A stretch of 64,000 nt of DNA from Inquilinus sp052078665 (GCF_052078665.1 NZ_JBQJIK010000010.1:1-64000), one strand, 5' to 3'; positions 42,428-51,537 are shown, counted from the stretch's first letter. Notes: generated from the letters alone by a model not told the origin. A program made the numbers and translations.

Positions 42428-43234
42428 ATGTTTCGCCCCAACCGGTTGAAGGAACGGCTGCGCCGCGGCGACCAGCTGTTCGGCGCCTGGGTCGGCAGCG
42501 GCTCGCCCACGGTGGCCGAGATCATGGCCCATGCCGGCTTCGACTTCGTCATCCTGGACACCGAGCACGGGCCCGGCGGCATCGACGAGACCGTCGACCT
42601 GCTGCGCGCGATCCAGGCGTCCGACACCCCGGCGGTGGTGCGGGTGCCGGCGCATGACCCGGTCTGGCTGAAGCGGGTGCTCGATGCCGGCGCCGACAGC
42701 CTGATGGTGCCGATGATCGAGAGCGCGGCCGAGGCCGAGGCGCTGGTGCGCGCCTGCCGCTACCCGCCGGCCGGCCGCCGCGGCTATGCCGCCGGCGCGG
42801 TGCGCGCCTCGACCTACGGCTTCGAGCCGGACTACATGCGCAAGGCCAACGACAACCTGCTGCTGCTGGCCCAGATCGAGTCCAGGGATGCGGTGCCCGA
42901 GGCCGCGGCGATCGCCAGGGTCGACGGCGTCGACATGGTGTTCATCGGCCCCAACGACCTCGGCGGCTCGATCGGCCTGCTGGAGCAGTTGCACGATCCG
43001 CGGGTGCAGGACCTGGTCCGGCAGATCGAGGATGCGGTACGGCCGACCGGCACGCCGCTCGGCACCGTGCCCAGCTCGGCCTCGACCTGGGCCGAGCTGT
43101 TCGACCGCGACTACCGCATGGTCACCGGCGGCGGCGACGTGCCCTATCTGCGGCAGGCGGCGTCGGACTCCGTCGCCGCGTACAAGGCCTATCGCGAAGG
43201 CGCCGGGAAGGGGACCAAGGGCGGCGGCTACTGA
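42428..43234 (+). CDS. HpcH/HpaI family aldolase
   Basis: 268 residues, class II metal-dependent pyruvate aldolase fold. Motifs: FGAWVGSGSPTVAEIMAHAGFDFVILDTEHGP at about residues 19-50, LMVPMIESAAEAEALV (metal Glu), LLAQIESRDAV and GVDMVFIGPNDLGGSIG. Cleaves a 4-hydroxy-2-keto acid to pyruvate and an aldehyde. GGAGGG precedes the ATG at 42428. The TctCBA uptake system begins 145 bp downstream on the same strand, so it may process an imported carboxylate. Confidence 0.88.
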   Translation: MFRPNRLKERLRRGDQLFGAWVGSGSPTVAEIMAHAGFDFVILDTEHGPGGIDETVDLLRAIQASDTPAVVRVPAHDPVWLKRVLDAGADSLMVPMIESAAEAEALVRACRYPPAGRRGYAAGAVRASTYGFEPDYMRKANDNLLLLAQIESRDAVPEAAAIARVDGVDMVFIGPNDLGGSIGLLEQLHDPRVQDLVRQIEDAVRPTGTPLGTVPSSASTWAELFDRDYRMVTGGGDVPYLRQAASDSVAAYKAYREGAGKGTKGGGY

Positions 43235-43242
43235 CGGAAATT

Positions 43243-43320
43243 TGTAGGTTGGGTTCGCCCTGCGAACCCAACATGGCGACGCCGACAATGTGTTGGGTTC
43301 GCGCCGCGAACCCAACCTAC
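43243..43320. repeat. Palindromic repeat between aldolase and tctC
   Basis: Outer arms GTAGGTTGGGTTCG (43244-43257) and CGAACCCAACCTAC (43307-43320) are perfect inverted repeats. Two inner units (CGAACCCAACA and TGTTGGGTTCG) complete a double hairpin. This 'GTAGGTTGGGTTCG' type REP is dispersed in many proteobacteria. It lies within the presumed aldolase-tct operon. Confidence 0.85.
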
Positions 43321-43379
43321 GACACCAAACCGGCGCCAAGACCGGTGCGGAAGCACACAGAAAACAGAAGGGGGAAACC

Positions 43380-44348
43380 ATGCTCAAGACCGTGATCGCC
43401 GGCCTCGCCGGCGCCCTGCTGGCTGCCGTGGCAGCGCCCGCCGCCCAGGCCGAATGGCCGGAGCGGCCGATCACCTACATCGTGCCCTGGGCGGCCGGTG
43501 GCGGCACCGACGCCGTCTCCCGCATCCTCGCCTCGTTCCTGGAGAAGGAGCTGGGGCAGCCGGTCAACGTCGTGAACCGCACCGGCGGCAGCGGCGTGGT
43601 CGGCCACACCGCGATCGCGACCGCGGCGGCCGACGGCTACACCATCGGCACGCTGACGGTCGAGATCAACATGATGCACTGGCAGGGCCTGACCGACCTG
43701 ACCTGGGAGAGCTACACGCCGCTGGCCCTGGTCAACGCCGATCCGGCGGCGGTCGAGGTGGCCGCCGACTCCCCGCATGGCGACATCAAGGCACTGCTGG
43801 AGGCGGTCAAGGCCAATCCCGGCAAATTCAAGGCCTCCGGCACCGGGCAGGGCGGCATCTGGCACCTGGCGCTGGCCGGCATGCTGCGCGATGCCGGGCT
43901 CGACCCCGCGGCGGTGACCTGGGTGCCCAGCCAGGGGGCGGCGCCGGGGCTGCAGGACCTGGTCGCCGGCGGCGTCGACCTGACCCCGGTGTCGCTGCCG
44001 GAGGCCCGATCGCTGATCGACGCCGGCAAGGTCAAGGCGCTGGTGATCATGGATGCGGAGCCGAGCGCCCTCTACCCCGACGTGCCGACGCTGAAAAGCG
44101 CGACCGGCAGCGCCTGGACCATGGGCGCCTGGCGCGGCGTCGGCGGGCCCAAGGGCATGCCGGAGGACGTGACCAAGAGGCTGACCGAGACCATCGGCCG
44201 GATCGTCCAGAGCGCCGAATACCAGGACATGGTCAAGTCGCGCGGCTTCGGCACCAAGGTGGCGCTGGGCGGCGAGTTCGCGACCTATATGAAAACCTCG
44301 AACGACGCGCTCGGCGAGGTGATGAAGGCCACCGGCCTCGCCAAGTAG
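43380..44348 (+). CDS. tctC: Tripartite tricarboxylate transporter binding protein (TctC/Bug family)
   Basis: 322 residues, signal peptide MLKTVIAGLAGALLAAVAAP then AAQAEW. Bug-family marks: WPERPITYIVPWAAGGGTDAVSR near residue 25, NRTGGSGVVGH, GTGQGGIWHLALAGML and GLQDLVAGGVDLTPVSLPEA. Captures a carboxylate in the periplasm for TctAB. AGGGGG (43369-43374) precedes the ATG at 43380. Confidence 0.93.
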   Translation: MLKTVIAGLAGALLAAVAAPAAQAEWPERPITYIVPWAAGGGTDAVSRILASFLEKELGQPVNVVNRTGGSGVVGHTAIATAAADGYTIGTLTVEINMMHWQGLTDLTWESYTPLALVNADPAAVEVAADSPHGDIKALLEAVKANPGKFKASGTGQGGIWHLALAGMLRDAGLDPAAVTWVPSQGAAPGLQDLVAGGVDLTPVSLPEARSLIDAGKVKALVIMDAEPSALYPDVPTLKSATGSAWTMGAWRGVGGPKGMPEDVTKRLTETIGRIVQSAEYQDMVKSRGFGTKVALGGEFATYMKTSNDALGEVMKATGLAK

Positions 44349-44361
44349 CCGGACGCTTCCC

Positions 44362-44829
44362 GTGCGCTTCAACGATGCGTTCTTCGGTGCCGTGCTGCTG
44401 CTGGCCGGCATCGCCATCGCCTGGGCCACGGCAGGGCATCCGCCGATGCCCGGCCAGGCCTTCGGGGCGGGGTCGTTCCCGCTCGTCATCGGCGTGGCGC
44501 TGGCGGTCACCGCCTTGCCGCTGATCCTGTCCGGGCTGCGCCGGCGCAGCCCGGCGCTCAGCCTCAGCGACTGGGCGCGGTCGCCGCGCTGCTGGCGCGA
44601 CCTGGCCCTGACCCTGGCGGCGCCGGCCGTCTACATCGTGGCGGCGGATCTCATCGGCTTCGTGCCGACCGCCTTCGTCATCCTGCTGGTGCTGGCGGCC
44701 GCGCTCGGCGCCCGGCTGGCGACGGCGACGGTGTTCGCCGCCGTGCTGGCGGTCGGCCTCTATCTCGGCTTCGCCCGGGGGCTGCGCGTGCCGCTGCCCC
44801 GCGGCTGGCTGGGCCTGCTCCTGGGGTGA
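44362..44829 (+). CDS. tctB: Tripartite tricarboxylate transporter small membrane subunit TctB
   Basis: 155 residues, four membrane segments (about 5-22, 41-57, 80-105 and 115-150), the size and topology of TctB. GTG start at 44362, 13 bp after tctC, and the stop is 4 bp before tctA. Sequence of TctB proteins is poorly conserved, so the call rests on position and topology. Confidence 0.88.
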   Translation: MRFNDAFFGAVLLLAGIAIAWATAGHPPMPGQAFGAGSFPLVIGVALAVTALPLILSGLRRRSPALSLSDWARSPRCWRDLALTLAAPAVYIVAADLIGFVPTAFVILLVLAAALGARLATATVFAAVLAVGLYLGFARGLRVPLPRGWLGLLLG

Positions 44830-44833
44830 CGCC

Positions 44834-46339
44834 ATGACCGACCTGCTGCTGGCCCTCGAGCTGGTCTTCGATCCCTATGTCCTGGCCGTGATCGCCGGAT
44901 CGGCCGTCTATGGCATGCTGGTCGGCGCCATTCCGGGGCTGACCGCGACCATGGCGACCGCGCTGCTGGTGCCGGTCACCTTCTTCATGCCGCCGATCCC
45001 GGCGGTGGCGGCGATCGTCACCGCCACGGCGATGGCGATCTTCTCCGGCGACATCCCGGGCTGCCTCTTGCGCATGCCCGGCACCCCGGCCTCGGCCGCC
45101 TACACCGACGAGGCCTACGCCATGACCCGCAGCGGGCGGGCGGAGATGGCGCTCGGCGCCGGGCTGTTCTTCTCGGCGCTCGGCGGGCTGTTCGGCACGG
45201 CGGTGCTGATCGTGGCGGCGCCGGCCCTGGCCGATTTCGCGCTGAACTTCAGCTCCTATGAGTATTTCTGGCTGGTCCTGCTGGGCCTGTCCTGCGCCGT
45301 CTTCATCTCCGGCGCCCAGGTGACCAAGGGTATCGCCGCGCTGCTGGTCGGGCTGTTCATCTCCTGCGTCGGGCTGCAGAACCCGGCCGGCGTGCCGCGC
45401 TTCACCTTCGGCAGCGTCGACCTGATGGGCGGCATCAACGCCATCAACGTCATGGTCGGCCTGTTCGCGGTGTCCGAGGTGATGCGCGGCGTCCTGGCCA
45501 TCCGCCAGCCGATCGAGGTGGCGCGCCGGCCCTCGGGCAACGTGCTGGCCGGCCAGTTGAAGCTGCTGTTCACCTATCCGAAGAGCTTTTTGCGCGGCAG
45601 CGTGCTCGGCACCGTGATCGGCATCCTGCCCGGTGCCGGGGCCGACATCGCCGCCTGGATGTCCTATGCCGTGTCCAAGCGCTTCTCGAAGACGCCGGAG
45701 AAGTTCGGCACCGGCCATGTCGAGGGCATCATCGAAAGCGGCTCGGCCAACAACTCGGCCCTGGCCGGCGCCTGGGTGCCGGCGCTGGTGTTCGGCATCC
45801 CCGGGGATTCGATCACCGCGATCGCCATCGGGGTGCTGTACCTCAAGGGCCTGAACCCCGGGCCGACCCTGTTCATCGAGCAGGCGCCGCAGATGTACGC
45901 CATCTTCCTGATCTTCATCCTGGCGAACATCGTGATGATCCCGCTCGGCCTCGCCACCATCCGGGCGGCGCGCCAGATCCTGCTGCTGCCGCGCAGCCTG
46001 CTGAGCCCGCTGATCCTGATGTTCTGCATCGTCGGCGCCTTCGCGATCGAGAACTCGCTGCTCGGCGTGCTGGTGATCCTGGTGTTCGGCGTGATCGGCT
46101 TCGTGATGGAGGAGAACGGCTTCCCGGTGGCGCCGCTGATCCTGGGCCTGATCCTCGGGCCGATGCTCGAGGACCATTTCTTCACCTCGATGATCAAGGC
46201 CGACGGCAGTATCCTGGCGTTCTTCGAACGGCCGATCGCCGGCGTGCTCGGGGTGCTGGCGGTGGCGATCTGGGCGCTGGTCCTGCTGGCCGGGCTCCGT
46301 CGGGCCGTTACTTCAGCGCCCCGGCCGTCAGCCCGCTGA
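44834..46339 (+). CDS. tctA: Tripartite tricarboxylate transporter large permease TctA
   Basis: 501 residues, about twelve helices. TctA signatures: GMLVGAIPGLTATMATALLVPVTF near residue 30, IFSGDIPGCLLRMPGTPASAA near 75, GILPGAGADIAAWMSYAVSKRFSK near 265, and ESGSANNSALAGAWVPALVFGIPGD. The C-terminal 11 codons overlap the convergent permease gene (46308) by 32 bp. Energised by ion symport with TctB and TctC. Confidence 0.94.
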   Translation: MTDLLLALELVFDPYVLAVIAGSAVYGMLVGAIPGLTATMATALLVPVTFFMPPIPAVAAIVTATAMAIFSGDIPGCLLRMPGTPASAAYTDEAYAMTRSGRAEMALGAGLFFSALGGLFGTAVLIVAAPALADFALNFSSYEYFWLVLLGLSCAVFISGAQVTKGIAALLVGLFISCVGLQNPAGVPRFTFGSVDLMGGINAINVMVGLFAVSEVMRGVLAIRQPIEVARRPSGNVLAGQLKLLFTYPKSFLRGSVLGTVIGILPGAGADIAAWMSYAVSKRFSKTPEKFGTGHVEGIIESGSANNSALAGAWVPALVFGIPGDSITAIAIGVLYLKGLNPGPTLFIEQAPQMYAIFLIFILANIVMIPLGLATIRAARQILLLPRSLLSPLILMFCIVGAFAIENSLLGVLVILVFGVIGFVMEENGFPVAPLILGLILGPMLEDHFFTSMIKADGSILAFFERPIAGVLGVLAVAIWALVLLAGLRRAVTSAPRPSAR

Positions 46340-47129
46340 CGATCCGGCGCTGCAGCAGGGCGAAGACGATCAGGATCGGGGTCACATAGATCGCGGCATA
46401 GGTCATGATCCCGCCCCAGTCATTGGTGTTCGGGCCCATGAAGGAGGACAGGCCGACCGTCGCGGTCTGCAGGGTCTCCGCCGCGATCAGCGAGCGCGAA
46501 TAGACGTATTCGCCGAAGGACTGCAGGAAGATCAGCACCGACACCACCAGGATGCCGTTGCGGGCGAGCGGGATCATGATGCGGAGGAAGGCGCCGATGC
46601 GCGAGGCGCCGTCCACCCGCGCCGCATCCTCCAGTTCGCGCGGCACCTGCAGGAAGGTCGACCGGCACAGCACGATGTAGAGCGGCAGCACCTTGGCGGT
46701 CTGCGCCAGCACCACGGCGGCGCGGGGCGTCTCGAGCAGGCCGACCTGGTTGAAGGCGACGAAGATCGGCGTCACCATCAGCGACGGCGGCAGCACCTGC
46801 AGCATCAGCACCAGGAACAGCGCCACCGCGGTCCAGGCGTTGCGGTGCCGCGACAGGGCATAGGCGGCGCCGGTGCCGACCAGCGTCGCCAGCGCCGTGG
46901 TGCCGACCGCGATCAGCAGCGAGTTCCACAGATACCGGTCCATCGCATGCTCGGCGAAGATCTTGCCGAACTGCCATTGCGGGTCGGCCGGCCAGAAGCT
47001 CGGCGGGAAGGCGAAGATCTCGGTGCCCGACTTCAGCGCCGTGACGTACATCCAGTACAGCGGGAACAGGTAGATCGCGGCGAAGACCAGGGCCAGGCTC
47101 AGCAGGATGAAGGGCTTGGCCGTCCTCAT
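46308..47129 (-). CDS. Carbohydrate ABC permease, MalG-like
   Basis: 273 residues, six membrane helices. EAA loop LEDAARVDGASRIGAFLRIMIPLARNGILVV near residue 190, and TALKSGTEIFAFPPSFWPAD after helix 1 is typical of MalG-type permeases. The ATG overlaps the stop of the MalF-like gene as ATGA. Last gene of the operon that starts at 51360. No ATPase gene accompanies it here. Confidence 0.92.
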   Translation of the reverse strand: MRTAKPFILLSLALVFAAIYLFPLYWMYVTALKSGTEIFAFPPSFWPADPQWQFGKIFAEHAMDRYLWNSLLIAVGTTALATLVGTGAAYALSRHRNAWTAVALFLVLMLQVLPPSLMVTPIFVAFNQVGLLETPRAAVVLAQTAKVLPLYIVLCRSTFLQVPRELEDAARVDGASRIGAFLRIMIPLARNGILVVSVLIFLQSFGEYVYSRSLIAAETLQTATVGLSSFMGPNTNDWGGIMTYAAIYVTPILIVFALLQRRIVSGLTAGALK

Positions 47130-48094
47130 GCCGCGTGCTCCCGCTCGGTCGAGCGGACATAGAGCGCCGCGACCAGGATCACCAGGGCGATCATCAGCAC
47201 CGCGACGACGCTGCCGGCCGAGATCTCGTAGGTCTCGAACGACATCTGCCAGGACCAGTACTGGGCGACGTTCGACGCGTTGGCCGGGCCGCCTTTGGTC
47301 AGGGCCGCGATCAGGTCGAACTGCTGCAGCGTGAAGATGATGCCCAGCGACACCACGGCGCCCAGCGTCGACCGCATCATCGGCAGGGTGATGTGCAGGA
47401 AGCGCCGACCGGCCCGGGCGCCGTCGATCTCCGCCGCCTCGTACAGGTCGCGCGGGATCGCCGCCAGCCCGACCGACAGCAGGATCATGTTGAACGGGAT
47501 GCCCAGCCAGATGTTGGCGATGATCACGGCGAACAGGGCCATGTCCGGGTCCGACAGCCAGAAGATCTTGCCGCCGGTCAGGTGCAGGCTGGTCAGGGCG
47601 TAGTTCAGCACGCCGAAATCGCCGGCCAGGATCCATTTCCAGATCGCGCCGACCACCAGCGCCGGCATGATCCAGCCGGCCAGGAACACGCCGCGGATAT
47701 AGGTCGCGCCCGGGAAGGGCTGCTGGAAGAACAGCGCCAGGCCGAAGCCGATGCTGAGCTGGAAGGTGATCGACAGCACCACGAAGATCACGGTGTTCTT
47801 CAGGATCTGCAGCGCCTCCGGCCGCGAGAACACGTCGCGGTAGTTGTCGAGCCCGGCGAAGGGCCGGTCGAACGAGGCCAGCGAGAACATGTCGACCTGC
47901 TGCAGCGACATCACCAGCGTGTAGGCCAGCGGGAAGGCGGCGAAGACCAGCAGGTAGCCGACCGCGCACAGCACCAGCGCCACGTCGAAGCCGCTGCCGT
48001 CCCGCAGAGTGCGCAGCAGCGGGATGCCGGCCAGGGCGGGGCGTGCATTGACCGGACGATCGGTCGCCGATTGGCGGATCCGGGCACTCGTCAT
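47126..48094 (-). CDS. Carbohydrate ABC permease, MalF-like
   Basis: 322 residues, six helices after a 35-residue cytoplasmic start. LVMSLQQVDMFSLASFDRPFAGLDNYRDVF is the periplasmic segment after helix 1, and the EAA loop reads LYEAAEIDGARAGRRFLHITLPMM. Works with the MalG-like protein and binding protein of the same operon. ATG at 48094; a GTG six bases up is possible. A palindromic repeat lies between it and the binding-protein gene. Confidence 0.92.
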   Translation of the reverse strand: MTSARIRQSATDRPVNARPALAGIPLLRTLRDGSGFDVALVLCAVGYLLVFAAFPLAYTLVMSLQQVDMFSLASFDRPFAGLDNYRDVFSRPEALQILKNTVIFVVLSITFQLSIGFGLALFFQQPFPGATYIRGVFLAGWIMPALVVGAIWKWILAGDFGVLNYALTSLHLTGGKIFWLSDPDMALFAVIIANIWLGIPFNMILLSVGLAAIPRDLYEAAEIDGARAGRRFLHITLPMMRSTLGAVVSLGIIFTLQQFDLIAALTKGGPANASNVAQYWSWQMSFETYEISAGSVVAVLMIALVILVAALYVRSTEREHAA

Positions 48095-48100
48095 CGACAC

Positions 48101-48136
48101 CCCCTCCCCCTGCCCCCTCCCGCGAGGGGAGGGGGA
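48101..48136. repeat. GC-rich palindromic repeat between binding-protein and permease genes
   Basis: Reverse complement of the unit at 5991-6028: CCCTCCC, GCGAG, GGGAGGG core with CCCC/GGGG flanks. It sits just after the binding-protein stop (48168) in the direction of transcription. Confidence 0.75.
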
Positions 48137-48167
48137 GCTTGAATGACCAGGCCGCGCCCGGCCCGCC

Positions 48168-49385
48168 TCACTTCTTCAGCACGCGGTCGATCGTCGCCTG
48201 GGCGGTCTGCAGCGCGGTCCTGGCGTCGGCCTGGTGCGTCAGGGCCGACTGGATCGCGGTCTGGATCGCCTTCGAGATCTTCGGCCAGTCCGGGTTCGGG
48301 CCGCGCGGCCGGGCGTACTGCATCTGCTCGGTGAACACGGCATAGGCCTTCGGCCATTGCGGCGAGTCGACCTTGACGTCCTGGACCGGCGGCAGCAGGC
48401 CGAACTCGTTCCAGATCCGGTGGTTCTGCGAGTAGATGTACTCCAGCAGCATGAAGGCCTCCTTCGGGTGCTTGGAGGTCTTGAAGATCGCGTTGTTGAA
48501 GTCGCCCAGGGCCGAGGCGCGCGGGCTGCCCTGCTTCTCGATCGGGAACAGCGCCACGCGATAGTCGAACTTGGCGTCCTTGGCCATGAACGGCAGCTCC
48601 CACGGGCCGGAGATGACCATGGCGGCGCTGCCGGCGTTGAAGGTGCCGGACGAATCATGCTGGCCGCGGATCAGCGTGTCGGGCGAGGCCAGCTTCTCGT
48701 CGAGCAGCGTCTGCCAGAACTCCAGCGCCCGAATTGCGCCGTCCGACCCGACGCTGTCGTAATCGGCACCGGCGCTCTGGATGAAGGGCAGGAACTGGAA
48801 GGTGCCTTCCTCCGTGCCGATAGCGGAGAAGGCCAGGCCGTACACGTTCTTGGCCGGGTCGGTCAGTTTCTTGGCCGCCTGGTGCAGCTTGTCCCAGGTC
48901 TGCGGCGGCTTCTCCGGGTCGAGGCCGGCCGCCTTGAACATGTCGGCGTTGTAGTAGAGGGCCAGCGTGTTGGAGGCGCGCGGGATGGCGTAGAGCTTGC
49001 CGTCCCAGGTCGCCGAGTTGCGCGGCCCGGGATAGAAGGACTCGGCCTTGATCACCTGCGACTGCTGGACATAGGGCGACAGGTCCAGGAGCACCCCGCG
49101 CGACGAGAACATCGCGGTCTCGGGGTTGTCGATGCCGATCACGTCGGGGGCCGAGCCTGCCGCATAGGCCCGCATCACATCGTTGACCACATCGGCGAAG
49201 TTGACGTGCTTGATGTTGACCGTGATGTCGGGGTGCTGGGCCGCGAACTCCTTGGCCAGCACGTAGGTGAACTCGCCCTCGTCGTCATGGGTCCAGACCT
49301 CCAGAGTCACCGGCTCGGCCTGGGCGAGGGTGGCGGAGGCCAGAAGGGCGGCGGTTCCCAACAAGAGTCGCAGGGTCCTGGACAT
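48168..49385 (-). CDS. Sugar ABC transporter binding protein (extracellular solute-binding family 1)
   Basis: 405 residues, signal peptide with LASATLAQAEP. Motifs: VTLEVWTHDDEGEFTYVLAKEFAAQHPDITV at the mature start, DVIGIDNPETAMFSSRG, AIPRASNTLALYYNADMFKAAGLD and GSAAMVISGPWELPF. Binds an oligosaccharide, polyol or sugar. Third gene of the operon after the oxidoreductase and isomerase, 27 bp from the latter. Confidence 0.92.
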   Translation of the reverse strand: MSRTLRLLLGTAALLASATLAQAEPVTLEVWTHDDEGEFTYVLAKEFAAQHPDITVNIKHVNFADVVNDVMRAYAAGSAPDVIGIDNPETAMFSSRGVLLDLSPYVQQSQVIKAESFYPGPRNSATWDGKLYAIPRASNTLALYYNADMFKAAGLDPEKPPQTWDKLHQAAKKLTDPAKNVYGLAFSAIGTEEGTFQFLPFIQSAGADYDSVGSDGAIRALEFWQTLLDEKLASPDTLIRGQHDSSGTFNAGSAAMVISGPWELPFMAKDAKFDYRVALFPIEKQGSPRASALGDFNNAIFKTSKHPKEAFMLLEYIYSQNHRIWNEFGLLPPVQDVKVDSPQWPKAYAVFTEQMQYARPRGPNPDWPKISKAIQTAIQSALTHQADARTALQTAQATIDRVLKK

Positions 49386-49411
49386 GAGCTTCCTCCACTG
49401 TGTTGATTGTT

Positions 49412-50332
49412 CTATTGCGGATTGGCGATGAACTCCCCGCCGCGGCAGCGCTGCAGGTGGCGCAGCCCCTGGACCTGGCCGGTCATCTCGAGGTCATCGC
49501 GGTAGACCGGGTCGTGCCAGCCCTCGATGTCGATCGCGCCCCGGAAGCCGCCCAGCCGCAGCTCGGTGATCACCCGGGTCCAGTCGGTGTCGCCGAAGCC
49601 GGGGGTGCGGTGGAAGGCGAACGGCTCCTTCCCGTGCACGCCGTGCTCCTTGACCACGTCCCAGCGCACCGTCGCGTCCTTGCCGTGGACGTGGAAGATC
49701 TTCGGCGCCCAGCGCCGGATCTGCGGCACCGGGTCGATCAGGTAGTACAGCTGGTGGCACGGCTCCCATTCCAGGCCGAGATTGTCGTCCGGCAGGGCGT
49801 CGAACATCAGCTCCCAGGCGGCCGGGTTGTGGGCGATGTTCCAGTCGCCGGACTTCCAGCTGCCCTCCATCGGGCAGTTCTCGAAGGCCAGGCGCACGCC
49901 CTTGTCGGCGGCGCGCTTGGCCAGCCGGCCGAACACCTCCTTGAACCGCGGCAGGCTCTCCTCCAGCGGCTTGCCGCGCACCCGGCCGGTGAAGCCGGCG
50001 ACGATGTCGGTGCCGAACAGATGGGCGTTGTCGATCAGCGCCTCCCACCCGGCCAGGGTCTCGCGGTCCTGCGCCTGGTCCTCCAGCGGGTTGCCGAAGA
50101 TGCCGAGCGCGCCGATGGTGACGCCGCTGTCGCCGATCGCCTCGCGGATCTGGCCGGCCAGGCGGGGGATGTCCTTGCCGCCCAGCGTCTGCCAGAAGAA
50201 CGGTTCGATGCTCTCGAAGCCATGGGCGATGATCTGGCGGACGTATCCGGCCGGGTCGTCGCCATTGGCGCGCACCATGGTGCCGATGCGGATGTCCTGG
50301 TGCCCGGTCCGGGCAGGCTTGGCGCTGGTCAT
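49412..50332 (-). CDS. Sugar phosphate isomerase/epimerase-like TIM barrel
   Basis: 306 residues of the AP-endonuclease-2 / xylose-isomerase-like superfamily. Metal ligands are likely in FENCPMEGSW (Glu), GLEWEPCHQ, KIFHVHGKDA (His, Asp) and AIDIEGWHDPVY (Glu). Such proteins isomerise keto-inositols or sugars, paired with Gfo/Idh oxidoreductases. The ATG overlaps the stop of that oxidoreductase by ATGA. Start codon at 50332. Confidence 0.87.
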   Translation of the reverse strand: MTSAKPARTGHQDIRIGTMVRANGDDPAGYVRQIIAHGFESIEPFFWQTLGGKDIPRLAGQIREAIGDSGVTIGALGIFGNPLEDQAQDRETLAGWEALIDNAHLFGTDIVAGFTGRVRGKPLEESLPRFKEVFGRLAKRAADKGVRLAFENCPMEGSWKSGDWNIAHNPAAWELMFDALPDDNLGLEWEPCHQLYYLIDPVPQIRRWAPKIFHVHGKDATVRWDVVKEHGVHGKEPFAFHRTPGFGDTDWTRVITELRLGGFRGAIDIEGWHDPVYRDDLEMTGQVQGLRHLQRCRGGEFIANPQ

Positions 50333-51360
50333 GGTTCCTCGATCGTCTGGATGGCCACGCGGCGGCCCTGGCGCGCACTGTCGATTGCGGCGAAGACCAT
50401 GGCGAGGCTGTGGAAGTTCTGGTGGCCGACCGTCTCGGGCTCGGTGCCCGAACGGATCGCGCCGACGAAGTCGCGGATGACGCCCAGATGGCCGCCGGTC
50501 CGGTCGGCCGGGTCCGCCGGCGGCATCTCGACGGCGGCGGGCTCGAAGAACAGGCCGTCCCGGCGGTCGCTCGCCACCTCGGCCCGAAAACCCTCGGCCC
50601 CGTCCCAGCTCAGGCTGCCCCTGGTGCCGGTCAGGCGCCAGGCGCTCTCCCAGCTGGTGCGCAGCCCTTCGGCGCACCAGCTGCCGCGATAGGTCAGGAC
50701 GGCGCCGCCCTCCAGCTCGAAGATCGCATGGGCGCTGGCGCCATGGGCGTACCAGGACCCGGCCGGGTTGCTCTCATGGCAGTAGACGGCCAGGGGGCGA
50801 CGGCCGGCGACCAGGCGGGCCGCATCCAGCGTGTGGATCGCCATGTCCAGCAGCAGCACATGCTTCATCTCCTCGCGGAAGCCGCCGAAATGCGGCCCGA
50901 CGAAGAAGTCGCAATGCACGCCCGTGATGTCCCCGATCAGGCCGCCCGCCGCGGCCCGCTGCAGCCGGCGCACGCCGGGATGGTAGCGCCGGTTCTGCAC
51001 CACCGCATGCACCCGCCCGGCCTTTTTCGCCGCCGCCACCAGCTCACGCGCCGCGTCGAGGCTGTCGGCCATCGGCTTCTCGCTCAGCACGTGGCAGCCG
51101 CGCTGGAGGCCGGCCAGCACCATTTCGCGGCGGGCGGAAGGCACGACCACGTCGAACAGGATGTCGGGCTTCAGCCGGTCCAGCAGGGCCGGCACCTCGG
51201 TGCCGATCTCGGCATCGGTCAGACCGAACTCGGCCGCGCGTCCGCGAGCTCGCCCGAGGTCGAGATCGGCCAGGCCGACCACCTCCAGCCCCTCGATCTG
51301 GCGGGCGGCTTCGAGCCAGGCCCGGCTCATGGCGCCGCATCCGGCAAGGACGGCTCGCAC
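50329..51360 (-). CDS. Gfo/Idh/MocA family oxidoreductase
   Basis: 343 residues. NAD-binding AVLAGCGAMSRAWLEAAR at residues 3-20, then the EKP motif in CHVLSEKPMADSLDAARELV (catalytic Lys) and the substrate-domain His in DMAIHTLDAARLV. Oxidises or reduces a cyclic polyol or sugar. GTG at 51360 with GGGAG nine bases upstream is preferred to an upstream ATG lying over the operator. First gene of the sugar operon, divergent from the LacI gene. A perfect operator lies 60 bp upstream. Confidence 0.9.
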   Translation of the reverse strand: MRAVLAGCGAMSRAWLEAARQIEGLEVVGLADLDLGRARGRAAEFGLTDAEIGTEVPALLDRLKPDILFDVVVPSARREMVLAGLQRGCHVLSEKPMADSLDAARELVAAAKKAGRVHAVVQNRRYHPGVRRLQRAAAGGLIGDITGVHCDFFVGPHFGGFREEMKHVLLLDMAIHTLDAARLVAGRRPLAVYCHESNPAGSWYAHGASAHAIFELEGGAVLTYRGSWCAEGLRTSWESAWRLTGTRGSLSWDGAEGFRAEVASDRRDGLFFEPAAVEMPPADPADRTGGHLGVIRDFVGAIRSGTEPETVGHQNFHSLAMVFAAIDSARQGRRVAIQTIEEP

Positions 51361-51419
51361 TTGGTGTCGCTCCCGTCGCTTCGGCGGCCCGGCGCTGGCC
51401 GTTTGTACGATTGTGTCGC

Positions 51420-51433
51420 CGTAAACGTTTACG
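51420..51433. promoter_or_regulatory. LacI-type operator, 14-bp perfect palindrome
   Basis: CGTAAACGTTTACG, central CG, midway between the divergent Gfo/Idh (51360) and LacI (51538) starts. Nearly ideal for a LacI/GalR-family repressor, presumably the adjacent one, controlling the sugar operon and itself. Confidence 0.8.
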
Positions 51434-51537
51434 ATACCCTGCGTGATAATGAAGTCGGACAATTCATCCTGTCAATCGGCTTGCGGCGCCGGCCTCGCAT
51501 CGGTTGCACTCTGTCGCCGCCGGAAGGGAGGGACTGC

